The notes below the pieces were generated by a model. The model made no database searches, had not been told where the DNA came from, and saw only the letters and a program-made list of their open reading frames with translations. A stretch of DNA of 64,000 nt. It comes from Sabulicella rubraurantiaca. Lineage in GTDB: Bacteria; Pseudomonadota; Alphaproteobacteria; Acetobacterales; Acetobacteraceae. A program made the translations under genes and the position numbers. Location: assembly GCF_017355885.1 (NCBI RefSeq), contig NZ_JAFEUU010000001.1, forward strand, positions 1 to 64,000. Reading direction: 5' to 3'. Shown here in pieces: positions 1-8,182 of the stretch. The number at the start of each line of letters is the position of its first letter. Position 1 is the stretch's first letter.

Positions 1-1
1 G

Positions 2-43
2 GCCGGCATCGCCGCGGTACGCCGCCGCCGCGAGCAGGGCTGA
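2..43 (+). CDS. C-terminal tail of a gene truncated by the window edge
   Basis: An open frame from base 2 runs into TGA at 41-43 and encodes a short Arg-rich tail ending REQG. A GC-rich hairpin follows directly, as expected behind a real stop codon. Only 13 residues are visible, so the product cannot be named and the reading is tentative. Confidence 0.3.
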   Translation, partial: AGIAAVRRRREQG

Positions 44-45
44 CC

Positions 46-67
46 GGGCGGGGAGGAAGTCCCGCCC
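46..67 (+). terminator. GC-rich hairpin after the truncated upstream gene
   Basis: GGGCGGG (46-52) pairs perfectly with CCCGCCC (61-67) across an 8-nt loop and is followed by TCTTC. It lies 2 nt after the stop codon at 43, so it is a plausible intrinsic terminator, although the T tract is weak. Confidence 0.45.
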
Positions 68-284
68 TCTTCAAACCCGCCGTCTTCTTTCGGGAAGGCG
101 GCGGACGCCTCAGCGCCGTGCCAGCGCAACCATCAGGCCGGCTCAACTGCGAGGTGGCATTCCGCTACTGGTTTACAGCATCACGGCACAGCATCATCAA
201 GTTCGTCATGACCGGTACCTGAAGGTGGACCCCCCTATTCGCTCCCGTATTCTGAAAGGGGCGCGGGGGTCTCAACAACAAGAA

Positions 285-300
285 GGCGTTGTTGGGTAAA
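285..300 (+). repeat. Left terminal inverted repeat of the IS903-type element
   Basis: GGCGTTGTTGGGTAAA matches the inverted copy at 1312-1327 at 13 of 16 positions. It sets the left edge of the insertion sequence. Confidence 0.7.
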
Positions 301-318
301 CCTTGCAGGTCGTCGGTC

Positions 319-1272
319 ATGAGGAACGGTGCGGCCGGGGGTGAGCGGCCGAGGAGGCGCTATCGGGTCTGGAATTGGCGCGAGTATGACCGTGGCCTGA
401 TCGCACGCGGTGACCTGATGGTCTGGTTGTCACCGGATCTGACCTGGCAGGCGCCGGAGGGCACGGGGAAGCGGGGCCGGGCGCGGGAGTTCAGCGATGC
501 AGGCATCCAGTGCGTGCTGACCCTGAACATGCTGTTCTAGTTGTCGCTGCGAGCGGTGCAGGGCTTGTGGGAAGTCTACTTCGGCTCACGGGGTTGGACT
601 GGCCGGTGCCGCACTACAGAACCCTCTCACATCGGCAGTCCGGCCTGACCGTGGCCATTCCTTGTCGGTCGCGACGCGAGCCGCTGCTCCTCGTCGTGGA
701 TAGCACTGGGGTGAAGGTGCTGGGCGAAGGGGAGTGGAAGGTGCGACGGCACGGCGCTGACCGGCGTTGGGTCTGGCGCAAAGTGCACTTGGCGGTTGAT
801 GCCGAGAGCCATGACATCCGCGCCCTCGAGATGACCGACCACCGGCACGGCGATGGAGAGATCTTCCCGGACCTGCTGGCGCAAGTGCCGGCAGGGGAGG
901 AGATCGCCTCCATCTGCGGCGACGGTGCCTATGACAACCGATCCGCCTACGAGGCCGCGGCGGCCCGCAACGCGGCTCTCCTCGTGCCACCCCGGCGCAA
1001 CGGGACCATGGTAGATGCGGACCACAGGAGCAGAAGAGCGCAACGAGACACTGCGCGCTGTCCGGCTCCTGGAGCGACGCATCTGGAAGCGTTGGAGCGG
1101 CTACCACCGCGGAAGCTTGGCCGAGACGGCCATCATCTGGCGCCTGAAGCGCCTGGGCGAGCGGCTCGCGGCCCATGATCCGGCCCGCCAGGTCGCTGAG
1201 GTTCAGGTTCGCTGCGTCATCCTCAGCACCTACAACCGGCTCGGCATGCCCGACACCATCGCCATTGGCTGA
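319..1272 (+). pseudogene. IS5-family transposase, broken by a stop and two frameshifts
   Basis: The DDE transposase reading must be pieced together from three frames. ATG at 319 gives the N-terminus (YRVWNWREYDRGL) until TAG at 538-540. The same frame continues to QGL near 567 and then must shift to the frame encoding VGSLLRLTGLDWPVP and the first catalytic block VDSTGVKVLGEGEW. The middle Asp block CGDGAYDNRSAYEAA follows. A second shift near 1010 restores the C-terminus (WKRWSGYHRGSLAET), ending at 1272. Order and spacing match IS903-group transposases. The several independent lesions point to old decay rather than a sequencing error. Confidence 0.9.
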
Positions 1273-1311
1273 GGTCAGCGCCGAAGGAACACCCGCGCGA
1301 CCTCAGCCGAA

Positions 1312-1327
1312 ATTACGCAACAAAGCC
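1312..1327 (-). repeat. Right terminal inverted repeat of the IS903-type element
   Basis: ATTACGCAACAAAGCC reads on the minus strand as GGCTTTGTTGCGTAAT, the better preserved of the two ends. It lies 39 bp after the transposase stop codon. Confidence 0.7.
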
Positions 1328-1614
1328 CTCCTCGGTGCTCTGCCTTTGAGCGCCTAAGCCGCTGTCTCGATCTCTTGCACCGCGTATAGGTGCAATAAAT
1401 CCGCCTCCGAGATCGCAACAGCTTTTGCGTCTCGGCAGCAGCCCGCAGCCCGGGTCCCTTGTCGTACCTCGTTGCCCTTGGCCGCGTGGCCGTGACGTCA
1501 GCTGCTGAGTGCGTTTATGGGTCCGGGTGTCGAAGGCAACCCGGCCTACTGAGGCTGTGCGCTTCGGCTACGCCTCAGGGCACCTCGCCCCCGACGCGGT
1601 GCCTCCTGTGCCGA
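1328..1614. other. Non-coding flank of the IS element
   Basis: No convincing gene on either strand. A 6-bp inverted repeat (GGCACC/GGTGCC, arms at 1579-1584 and 1598-1603) downstream of the lipocalin-like gene could help stop minus-strand transcription, but the evidence is weak. Confidence 0.4.
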
Positions 1615-2118
1615 TTACTGGGCTCGCCGCCAGACCGCCTGAGACACCTGGCCAGACGAGCTTGCCGGATTGGCAATGGTCAACATGTCACCGGAGAGCG
1701 TGAAGGGCCGCCTCTGCTCGGCCCCGGCCGTGTTCGGAAAGGTACTCGCCTCGATGCGAAGGATCAGCGTCCTGTTCGCCTCATCCACCGTGTAGGTGCC
1801 AAATTGGGCCAAGCTGCCCTGGACGATCGCCGTGTTCTCCTCCGGGGTTCCCCTGGTGCGGACGTTGGACGCGAAGACCGGCAGCTCGCGACGCATGGCC
1901 ACCCACACATAGCGGCCGTCAGCACCCAGGATCAGTATCCCCCGGGGATTGGGACCGAACAGGTCCACTTGGTTGCTGCCTTGCCCGGTGGTGATCGAGA
2001 CGGCTGTCCACGTTCCCACGAGGTCCCTGGCCGTCTGCGCCACTGCCTCGTCTCCGGGCAGAGCAAGCCCCAGGATCACCGCTGACACAGCCAAAGCAGG
2101 CATGATGCGGCGTTGCAT
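1615..2118 (-). CDS. Secreted lipocalin-like domain protein
   Basis: The 167-residue product starts at the ATG at 2118, chosen because AGGAGGA sits just upstream on this strand; an earlier in-frame start at 2166 lacks a site. Residues 1-27 form a Sec signal peptide ending near AVAQ. The mature part opens with DLVGTWTAVSI, then GILILGADGRYVWVAMRRELPVFASN, and ends with a cysteine-free beta-rich region. This resembles the small lipocalin-like family that binds or scavenges hydrophobic compounds; ligand and role are unknown. It is a monocistronic gene surrounded by mobile debris. Confidence 0.72.
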   Translation of the reverse strand: MQRRIMPALAVSAVILGLALPGDEAVAQTARDLVGTWTAVSITTGQGSNQVDLFGPNPRGILILGADGRYVWVAMRRELPVFASNVRTRGTPEENTAIVQGSLAQFGTYTVDEANRTLILRIEASTFPNTAGAEQRRPFTLSGDMLTIANPASSSGQVSQAVWRRAQ

Positions 2119-2186
2119 GGCACTCCTCCTACTGAGCGTGCCCGGATGCCGCCGGGCTTGGGACACCCTGAGCAGGCGAGCTTACA

Positions 2187-2255
2187 GTGCCGGCCTGCCT
2201 TGGCTGCGTCCAGCAGCCAAGCGACCTCGGCGGGCGAGAGGAAGTCCTGCACGCG
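2187..2255 (-). pseudogene. Short tyrosine-recombinase-like fragment
   Basis: The minus strand encodes a run beginning VQDFLSPAEVAWLLDAAKAG, which resembles the start of the core domain of phage-type integrases (a 'FLTPxEVxxLLxAA..GRHG' pattern). The similarity ends right after GRH, where unrelated sequence follows. No catalytic residues remain. It is too short to be sure, but fits the integrase debris at 8183-8480. The rest of 2119-2524 shows no recognisable gene. Confidence 0.35.
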
Positions 2256-2524
2256 CCCGTGCTGAAAAGATGCACGTTCCCCAGTGGCCAAAACACACGG
2301 CTTCGCGGTCACTGGACCAACCGGTAGCACCTCAGGCCGCGGCACACCCGCCATGGACGGAGAAACGACCGAGCCTTTCGGCTTTCTAGCGATCGGCCGC
2401 AAGAAGGTGGCCGCCGCCTTCGATGGTGGGCGGCTAACCTCGGACGCAACCTCCAACGCCGTATGCCCGACCCCAACATCGCCGCCGTACGCGGAGGCCA
2501 ACGCATGACCAGCGATCAAATTAG

Positions 2525-2665
2525 CGCGACGACGCACCCGCCATCGCCGCCCGCCCCGCCCGGCGACGCATCCAGCCCGCCTTCATCCTGGCCTGGTCCG
2601 CTTGGCGAAGAGCACACCAAGCCCAGGCACGAGACGCGCGCCTGAAACAGAAAGCGCAAGTGTAA
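2525..2665 (+). pseudogene. C-terminal fragment of an IS701-like transposase (copy 1)
   Basis: The frame between TAG (2522-2524) and TAA (2663-2665) ends with IQPAFILAWSAWRRAHQAQA followed by a basic tail. This IRRIA..IxPAxIxAWSxWRRAHQAxAR tail is typical of the extreme C-terminus of IS701/IS4-like transposases. Nothing of the catalytic part is present. The last ~90 bp are nearly identical to 7919-8008. It abuts the truncated end of the royal-jelly-family pseudogene at 2668, suggesting that the insertion cut that gene. Confidence 0.6.
2570..2660 (+). repeat. Direct repeat, copy 1 (partner at 7919-8008)
   Basis: About 90 bp that match 7919-8008 at roughly nine positions in ten by eye, in the same orientation. 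The repeat is the 3' end of an IS701-like transposase gene. The two copies bracket about 5.3 kb holding the alcohol dehydrogenase, SRPBCC and EF-G-like genes. Confidence 0.7.
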
Positions 2666-2667
2666 TG

Positions 2668-2971
2668 CAAGTCCTTCTTGGCGTTTCGCAAAGCGTTCCA
2701 TTCCTCGGTCGGGTAGGGCTTGCCCTGGCCATTCTCCATGATTTCGGCGGCGGAGACGGGCGCCTCCTCGCTCAAGCGCAGGAAACTTACGAAGATGCAC
2801 CCGTCCGCCGCGACCGTCAGCCCCTGTGACCTGGTGCTCGAAGCTCGCCACGAGCTACAGCCGCGCTGCGCCGCCCGGCGCCGGAGCGGCCTGCTGCAGC
2901 GCGAGGGATGCGCCGCTGGAGAGGAGCGCCAAACTGAGGGCGGTGGATGCAGCGGCCGCGAAGTTGGTCAT
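2668..2971 (-). pseudogene. Truncated Yellow / major-royal-jelly-family secreted protein
   Basis: From ATG at 2971 the minus strand encodes a signal-peptide-like start (MTNFAAAASTALSLALLSSG) and runs to an in-frame TAG. After the stop and a frameshift it continues as FEHQVTG, then TVAADGCIFVSF and LRLSEEAPVSAAEIM, then GKPYPTEEWNALRNAKKD. Bacterial members of the royal-jelly/Yellow beta-propeller family carry the matching run 'VTG.tV..dGrIFVnfPRw.eDaPiSvaEv....kPYPdeeWNawRNakk'. The rest of the propeller (about 250 residues expected) is missing, cut where the IS701-like tail begins. Stop, frameshift and truncation make this a dead gene. Confidence 0.7.
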
Positions 2972-3013
2972 GGTCACCCATTGGCACGGCAGGCTTGCGA
3001 CGGGTGGCGGCCC

Positions 3014-4183
3014 CTACGGCGCGAACACCGCGCGCACGCAGCCATCCGTCTTGTGCTTGAACATGTCGTAGCCGCGCGGTCCGTCCTCGAGCGAGAAGCG
3101 GTGGGTGGCGAGGTAGGCTGGGTTGAGTTCGCCCTTCTGGGCATGCGCGAGCAGCCCGTCCATGTAGGCCTGCCCGTGCTGCTGGGCGGTGCGCACCGTC
3201 ATGCCCTTGTTCATGATGACGCCCATCGGGAACTTGTCGATCAGCCCGTAGACGCCGAGCACCGACAGCGTGCCGCCCTTGCGGCAGGCCATGATGGCCT
3301 CGCGGAGCGCCTGGGCGCGGTCCGTCTCCAGGTGCAATGCCTGCTTCACGCGGTCGTAGGCGTATTGGGGTCCGGTGCCGTGCGCCTCCATCCCAACGGC
3401 GTCGATGCAGGAATCTGGCCCGCGCCCGCCCGTCATCTCCTTCAACGCTTCCAGGACGCTGTGCACTTGCGTGTAGTCGATCGTCTCGGAGCCGGCGTGT
3501 TCGCGCGCCATGCGTAGCCGCTCGGGGAAGCGGTCGATCGCGATCACCCGCTCGGCGCCCATCAGCCGCGCGCTCTGCTGCGCCATCAGGCCTACGCCGC
3601 CGCAGCCCCAGACCGCGACCGTGTCGCCCGGCTGGATGCCGCAGAAATCGGCGCCCATGTAGCCCGTCGGTGCGGCATCGGAAAGGAACAGCGCGGTCTC
3701 GTCCGCGACGCCATCGGGCACCTTGAAGCAGTCCACGTCGGCATGAGGCACGCGGATATACTCAGCGTGGGATCCCGCATAACCCCCAAAGGCATGCGTA
3801 TAACCGTAGATGCCGGCTGTCGGATAGCCGAGCAGCGGCTCCTGGAGTTCCGGCTTCGGGTGGGTGCAGTCGCAGAGGGAGAAGAGTTTCTGCTGGCAGT
3901 ACCAGCATTGACCACAGGCAATGAACGAGGGGACGACGACGCGGTCGCCTTTCTTCACCTGTTGCACCTCCGGCCCAACCTCGACGACCTCGCCCATGAA
4001 TTCGTGGCCGATCACGTCGCCGGCCTTCATGGTCGGGATGTAGCCGTCGATGAAATGCAGGTCCGAGCCGCAGGTGGTCGACAACCTGACCTTCAAGATG
4101 GCGTCGTGAGGGTTGACGATCTCGGGGTCCTTGACGGTTCCGACGCGCAGGTCGTTGACGCCATTCCAGTAGAGCGCGCGCAT
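3014..4183 (-). CDS. Zinc-dependent alcohol dehydrogenase
   Basis: A 389-residue medium-chain dehydrogenase (GroES-like plus Rossmann domains) that oxidises an alcohol or an S-hydroxymethyl adduct with NAD. Catalytic-zinc residues are Cys38, His60 and Glu61 (GHE); the structural zinc site is Cys90, 93, 96 and 104. The nucleotide-binding GCGGVG is at 193-198. The extended Cys-rich loop resembles the formaldehyde-dehydrogenase-like branch, but the substrate cannot be read from sequence. The ATG at 4183 is preceded by GAGGAG. It lies 11 bp downstream of the SRPBCC gene on the same strand, so the two are probably cotranscribed. Confidence 0.92.
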   Translation of the reverse strand: MRALYWNGVNDLRVGTVKDPEIVNPHDAILKVRLSTTCGSDLHFIDGYIPTMKAGDVIGHEFMGEVVEVGPEVQQVKKGDRVVVPSFIACGQCWYCQQKLFSLCDCTHPKPELQEPLLGYPTAGIYGYTHAFGGYAGSHAEYIRVPHADVDCFKVPDGVADETALFLSDAAPTGYMGADFCGIQPGDTVAVWGCGGVGLMAQQSARLMGAERVIAIDRFPERLRMAREHAGSETIDYTQVHSVLEALKEMTGGRGPDSCIDAVGMEAHGTGPQYAYDRVKQALHLETDRAQALREAIMACRKGGTLSVLGVYGLIDKFPMGVIMNKGMTVRTAQQHGQAYMDGLLAHAQKGELNPAYLATHRFSLEDGPRGYDMFKHKTDGCVRAVFAP

Positions 4184-4194
4184 GACCAAGCTCC

Positions 4195-4899
4195 TCAGCG
4201 GGAATCGCGCCGGGCCGCCGGCTGACGATCGGTGGTGGGAATCTCGCCTGTCAGGACAAGGCTCTTGAAGTAGCGCAGCGCTTTCGACGCTAGTTCTTTC
4301 GGCACGACGCCATTGAAGAAGCGGGCGGCCACGTCGCCGAGCATCCCTCCGGGCGGATCGAAGCGGACGCGCAACGTGGCGATCGTGCCGCGGCCACCCG
4401 TCGCCGCGCGGAAGCGGACCTCGCACTCGGTCACAAGGGCGCCGCCGCCCGAGCTTGCACGGATCAGCTCGCCGGGCCGCTCTTCGGTGATCTGCATGAC
4501 CCAGGCATGGCTTTGGCCGAGCGGGCCGTCGACGCGCCACTCGCTCCGTCCGTCTCCGGACGGGCGAATATCAGCCAAGAATGCCATGATACGCGGGAGG
4601 GTCGCCGGATCTCGCCAAGCCCGATAGAGTTCGTCGGCGGGGCGCTCGATGGTGATGGAATATTCGACCTCGGGCTCCTCGCTCCAGCCGTTTGCAGCTT
4701 CGGTCTCTCTCGCGCGACCTCGATTCGGCTGACCGAGCAGCTGGGTGCCGAGGATGGCAAGAGCTGCCACTCCAGCTGCACCGGCCAGCGCCCATCCGGC
4801 TCCGCCGAAGCCGGGCCCAGCGTGCTCACGCGAGCCAGATGGAGCGCGATAATGCTCCATTCGCTCGCGCGTTCTGCCGTTGCCCAATCGATCAGCCAT
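4195..4899 (-). CDS. Membrane-anchored SRPBCC (START-like) domain protein
   Basis: 234 residues. A hydrophobic stretch at about 31-52 (GGAGWALAGAAGVAALAILG) forms one membrane anchor. Residues ~75-220 are a polyketide-cyclase/START-like fold: EYSITIERPADELYRAWRD, then SEWRVDGPLG, then FDPPGGMLGDVAARFF. Such proteins bind hydrophobic ligands; this subgroup is often found next to zinc alcohol dehydrogenases, as here. The start has AGAGGGTGA upstream. Likely first gene of a two-gene operon with the dehydrogenase. Confidence 0.85.
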   Translation of the reverse strand: MADRLGNGRTRERMEHYRAPSGSREHAGPGFGGAGWALAGAAGVAALAILGTQLLGQPNRGRARETEAANGWSEEPEVEYSITIERPADELYRAWRDPATLPRIMAFLADIRPSGDGRSEWRVDGPLGQSHAWVMQITEERPGELIRASSGGGALVTECEVRFRAATGGRGTIATLRVRFDPPGGMLGDVAARFFNGVVPKELASKALRYFKSLVLTGEIPTTDRQPAARRDSR

Positions 4900-5147
4900 G
4901 GGTCACCCTCTTGGTCAGATTGCTGCGACGTGCGGACTCGCGTGATAGTCAGGCGGCGAGTTGGGATGCGGAGCGACCGGCTCCGAACAGCCCGACCATT
5001 TCTTGAAAAACGGCGGCTGGAGCGCCTGGGTTTGATAAGGAGTGTCCCTAAGGATGTCCCGCTGTTTGCGCGAGCCGGAAGCTTCGCTGCACCGCTGACG
5101 TAATCCGCTCGACCTCTCACGCCTCGTGGGTCGATCAGGCGGGCACG

Positions 5148-5384
5148 TCAATCTGACGGCTTCAATCCGGCGGTAGCCATCGCCACAAGCGCGGACAGCG
5201 TCTTGGCGCCGAGCCGCTCCATCAGGCGCGCACGATGAACCTCGACCGTGCGCGGACTGATGCCCATCCTCTTGGCACTAAACTTGTTGGTGCCGCCGCC
5301 AACCAAGCCATCAAGCACTTCGCGCTCACGGGTGGAGAGTTGAGCAATCCGGGCTGACGTAACATGGGTCGAGCGATCGCGCGC
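5148..5384 (-). pseudogene. Orphan LuxR/FixJ-type DNA-binding domain (receiver lost)
   Basis: An open frame bounded upstream by TGA (5385-5387) encodes LSTREREVLDGLVGGGTNKF, then ISPRTVEVHRARLMERLGAK and a short tail ending LKPSD. This is the C-terminal helix-turn-helix of FixJ-family response regulators. The receiver domain, linker and any plausible start with a ribosome site are absent. It is most likely the stump of a two-component regulator lost during decay of the region; leaderless translation of a DNA-binding fragment is possible but unsupported. Confidence 0.75.
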
Positions 5385-5561
5385 TCACACCACCGTGCGG
5401 GACCTGGCCGAAGGCGCCTTGCTTCCAGAATGAATGTCCGGCTTGGGGCGCAGCATCAAGGTATTCATCCGGCGAGGGCTGCGGCGTGGTGGCTGGATCT
5501 GGCGGTCTAAGGCAAGTTGGCGTCTGAACCTGAGTCAGACCAGGGGGGCGGACCCAGGATG

Positions 5562-7508
5562 CTAGCGGCTTCGTACCTCCGCCAGATGATCGAAGCGATG
5601 CACATAGTTGCCCAAACCCTGTGTCTGCGATCGCAGTTCGATGATGAAATCGGATAGCTCCGGAGCCGGCACCAGCGCCTGGACCTCGTCCCAGCCTTCC
5701 CAACCAGCTTTTGCAGCGAAGCCGAGAATCTGCCCTCGCCTGCCAGTCAGTAGCCGTTGGACCGCGGAAGTGAAATCCGCAGGTGCCGTGACGACCACCT
5801 GCTCGACGGGTTCCAGAAGAATGGGGCCGGCTTTCGCCAGCCCCTCCTGCATTGCCATACGGGTAGCTGTCGCAAAGGCCATGTCGCTGCTGTCCACGGC
5901 GTGGAAGCCGCCATCCAGCAGGATTACCGCTACGTCCACGACTGAATGGCCCAGAGGTCCCTTCCGCGCGGCCTCCTCCGCCGCCTGGGCAATGGCCGGG
6001 ATGAAGCGCTTCGGGACGGCACCGCCCACGACCTTCTCGTCGAAGTGAAAGCCTGCCCCACGGGGGCGGGGCGCGATCTGCAGCTTCACGTCCGCGAACT
6101 GGCCGTGTCCGCCGGTCTGCCGCTTGAGGCGCGCATGTTGGATGACGGCATGGCGGATCGTCTCCCGAAAGGCCACCGGAGGCCGTCCCGTGCGGATCTT
6201 GACCCCCGTCGACGCTGTCAGGCGATCGAGCGCGGTGCGGAGATGGATCTCTCCCTGGCCTCCGAGAATGGTCGTGCCGCTCTCTGCGTCCTGGGTAACC
6301 GTCAGCGCAGGGTCCTCCTCGGTCAGCCGCTGCAGGCCGGTGGAGAGGCGCACTTCGTCAGTGCGCGCTTCAGATATGATGCTTAATGCGAAGACCGGTG
6401 GAGGCGGCTCCGGAAATGCAAGGGGGTCGCCACCCAGGGTATCCCCGGTACGGATGCCATCCAATCGGCCAAGGGCCACGAGATCGCCTGCCTCGGCCTG
6501 CCGCACCTTCTCCGTCTCGCCGCCGGGAAAGCGGTAGATGCCGCCGACGCGTTGGCCGCCCAATGCCGCTCCATCCTCCAGCGGACCTCGCCAGAGCCGC
6601 ACGAATGACAGTCGGCCAGCATGGCCTGCCTGAAGCGTACGAAATACCTGAGCGAGCGGTGCGCCCGCTAACGATATGCCGCGCCGTGCGGCGGTTTCCG
6701 TCGCCGAGGGAACGTCATGGCGGAGAGCCTTCCAGAGACGCTGGACGCCATTGCTGTGCTCGGCCGCTCCGAGAAGTACGCTGACCACGGCACCGCTTCC
6801 CTCGCCACGATGGAGCGGCCGGTAGATCTCGGCGGGCTCGGGCGCCAGATCCTCCAGCACTTTCTCGAACAGCGCGTCGTCATGGTCGGCCAGCGATTCG
6901 AGAAGCTCGGTGCGCGCCTCGCTTTTCCGGACCTGCATGAACTCGGGCATGGCGATGCGCTCGGAAGGCGCGCCCCGATGGTAGCGATAGGCGCGCTCAC
7001 TCACGAGGTCGACGTAACCGGTCACCGTCTCGCCCTCGCGGATCGGGACCTGCCGGAGGACCAGCTTACGCCGCGTTTGCGCCTGCAGGGCAGCGAGGCT
7101 TTCGCGGACTGTTCCAACCAGCGTATCGATCTTGTTGATAAAGATGAGCGCGGGCGTGCCTGTCTCTTCAATGCGACGGAACAGGGGGGCGAGGTTCGCA
7201 CTGCGCGCCGGAGCCGCCTCGCAGACAACCACGGCTAGATCAACAGCGGAGAGTGCACACTCGACATCGTAGGAAAACTCGGCGGAACCCGGGCAATCGA
7301 GGATCGCCCAGCTTGTATCCGACATCTGACGATGGGCGATCCGCAACTCCGTAGTCGCTCGGCGTACCGTGTTGCGGCGAGTGGGAGCAGTGGCTGCAAT
7401 AGCCAGTAGTGCCTCGAACAAGGCTGATTTTCCGCTTCCTTGTAGACCCACCAGCGCAATGGAGCGAGGGGACGCACGGGTGGGCACGTCCAAGAACTGA
7501 TCCTGCAT
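5562..7508 (-). CDS. EF-G-like translational GTPase paralogue
   Basis: 648 residues, shorter than canonical EF-G (~700). The G domain has the P-loop GLQGSGKS at 21-28, DCPGS at 71-75 in place of DTPGH, and NKID at 125-128. EF-G domains II-V follow, including the domain IV block KRQTGGHGQFADVKL and a domain V C-terminus. Loss of the His after the G3 PG (Ser75 here) removes the residue that promotes ribosome-triggered GTP hydrolysis, so this is unlikely to be the main translocase. Family members of this kind are known as EF-G-like/FusA2 proteins of uncertain role. GGAAGGAAAG precedes the ATG. Monocistronic, inside the accessory segment. Confidence 0.9.
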   Translation of the reverse strand: MQDQFLDVPTRASPRSIALVGLQGSGKSALFEALLAIAATAPTRRNTVRRATTELRIAHRQMSDTSWAILDCPGSAEFSYDVECALSAVDLAVVVCEAAPARSANLAPLFRRIEETGTPALIFINKIDTLVGTVRESLAALQAQTRRKLVLRQVPIREGETVTGYVDLVSERAYRYHRGAPSERIAMPEFMQVRKSEARTELLESLADHDDALFEKVLEDLAPEPAEIYRPLHRGEGSGAVVSVLLGAAEHSNGVQRLWKALRHDVPSATETAARRGISLAGAPLAQVFRTLQAGHAGRLSFVRLWRGPLEDGAALGGQRVGGIYRFPGGETEKVRQAEAGDLVALGRLDGIRTGDTLGGDPLAFPEPPPPVFALSIISEARTDEVRLSTGLQRLTEEDPALTVTQDAESGTTILGGQGEIHLRTALDRLTASTGVKIRTGRPPVAFRETIRHAVIQHARLKRQTGGHGQFADVKLQIAPRPRGAGFHFDEKVVGGAVPKRFIPAIAQAAEEAARKGPLGHSVVDVAVILLDGGFHAVDSSDMAFATATRMAMQEGLAKAGPILLEPVEQVVVTAPADFTSAVQRLLTGRRGQILGFAAKAGWEGWDEVQALVPAPELSDFIIELRSQTQGLGNYVHRFDHLAEVRSR

Positions 7509-7689
7509 CGGACTTTCCTTCCGATTGGGTCTGGTTCTGCTGAGCCGAGTGGACCTTGAGACTGGGCGCCTCTAAAGAACCTCGACCCATGCTGTGAAAC
7601 TCATTGATTTAGCTAAGGAAGAAAGAGGCAAGCAGAGGTGTCCGCCTCTTATTATAAGAATTACAGGGCATTATCGCTATCAGCAGTTG

Positions 7690-8008
7690 AACACCCCCAA
7701 GATCTCTGGCCTGCACGCCGATGGGCTGAATCTCAGTACGGCTGGCACAGTTACGCCTCGCTGGTGATGCTGGCCTTTGCTATTCGCGCCCTTACCCGCC
7801 ACCGCGCCAACGCCACAGTTTGGAAAACTCCGCCGCGCCTGAGTCGGAGGAGCGCAGGCCCGTCCGCTGGTCGCTCCAGGAGATCCGCCGCATCGCCGCC
7901 CACCTGGCCCATCGGCCCATCCAGCCCACCTTCATCGTGGCCTGGTCCGCTGGGCGAAGAGCACACCAAGCACAGGCACGAGACGCGCGCCTCATACAGA
8001 AAGCGTAA
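7690..8008 (+). pseudogene. C-terminal part of an IS701-like transposase (copy 2), frameshifted
   Basis: One frame gives QDLWPARRWAESQYGWHSYA then SLVMLAFAIRALTRHRANA. A shift near 7815 moves to the frame with RRPVRWSLQEIRRIAAHLAH then IQPTFIVAWSAGRRAHQAQA, ending at TAA 8006-8008. The 'GWHxxxSLVMLAFAxxAxxRxxAN....IRWSxQEIRRIAxxLAxRxIxPxxIxAWSxWRRAHQAxAR' pattern is the C-terminal end of IS701-type transposases. It is longer than copy 1 at 2525-2665 but still lacks the catalytic core. Confidence 0.7.
7919..8008 (+). repeat. Direct repeat, copy 2 (partner at 2570-2660)
   Basis: Same orientation and nearly the same sequence as 2570-2660. Differences are scattered substitutions, so the copies have been separate for some time. 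Confidence 0.7.
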
Positions 8009-8182
8009 CTGTTATATTAAATCCCAACCATAAAGTATTAAAACCGTCGGGGATGTGTCCCCAGATCCAAAAGCACCTGCGGGATGTTCACGCCCGCCGT
8101 TGCAAGGCTATCGCGACTACCGCGTTGAAGCTCGAACGCTGTACGACCCCGGCTCCCCGGTCTGACGCTGTCGAGAGATGGC

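Larger units (their letters stand above)
285..1327 (+). mobile_element. Degenerate IS5-family (IS903-type) insertion sequence
   Basis: The element is 1043 bp, close to the known size of IS903. Its ends are imperfect inverted repeats: GGCGTTGTTGGGTAAA at 285-300 and the complement of GGCTTTGTTGCGTAAT at 1312-1327, matching at 13 of 16 positions and resembling the IS903 terminus. It encloses one transposase reading broken by a stop and two frameshifts. The 9 bp on either side (276-284 and 1328-1336) do not match, so no target-site duplication is left. The copy cannot make its own transposase. Confidence 0.85.

Noticed and set aside
1459-2085. Plus-strand ORF opposite the lipocalin-like gene
   Set aside because: The minus strand has a signal peptide, ribosome site and recognisable fold; the plus reading has none.
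2602-3517. Overlapping plus-strand ORFs over the royal-jelly pseudogene and ADH
   Set aside because: Composition is shadow-like and they oppose recognisable minus-strand families.
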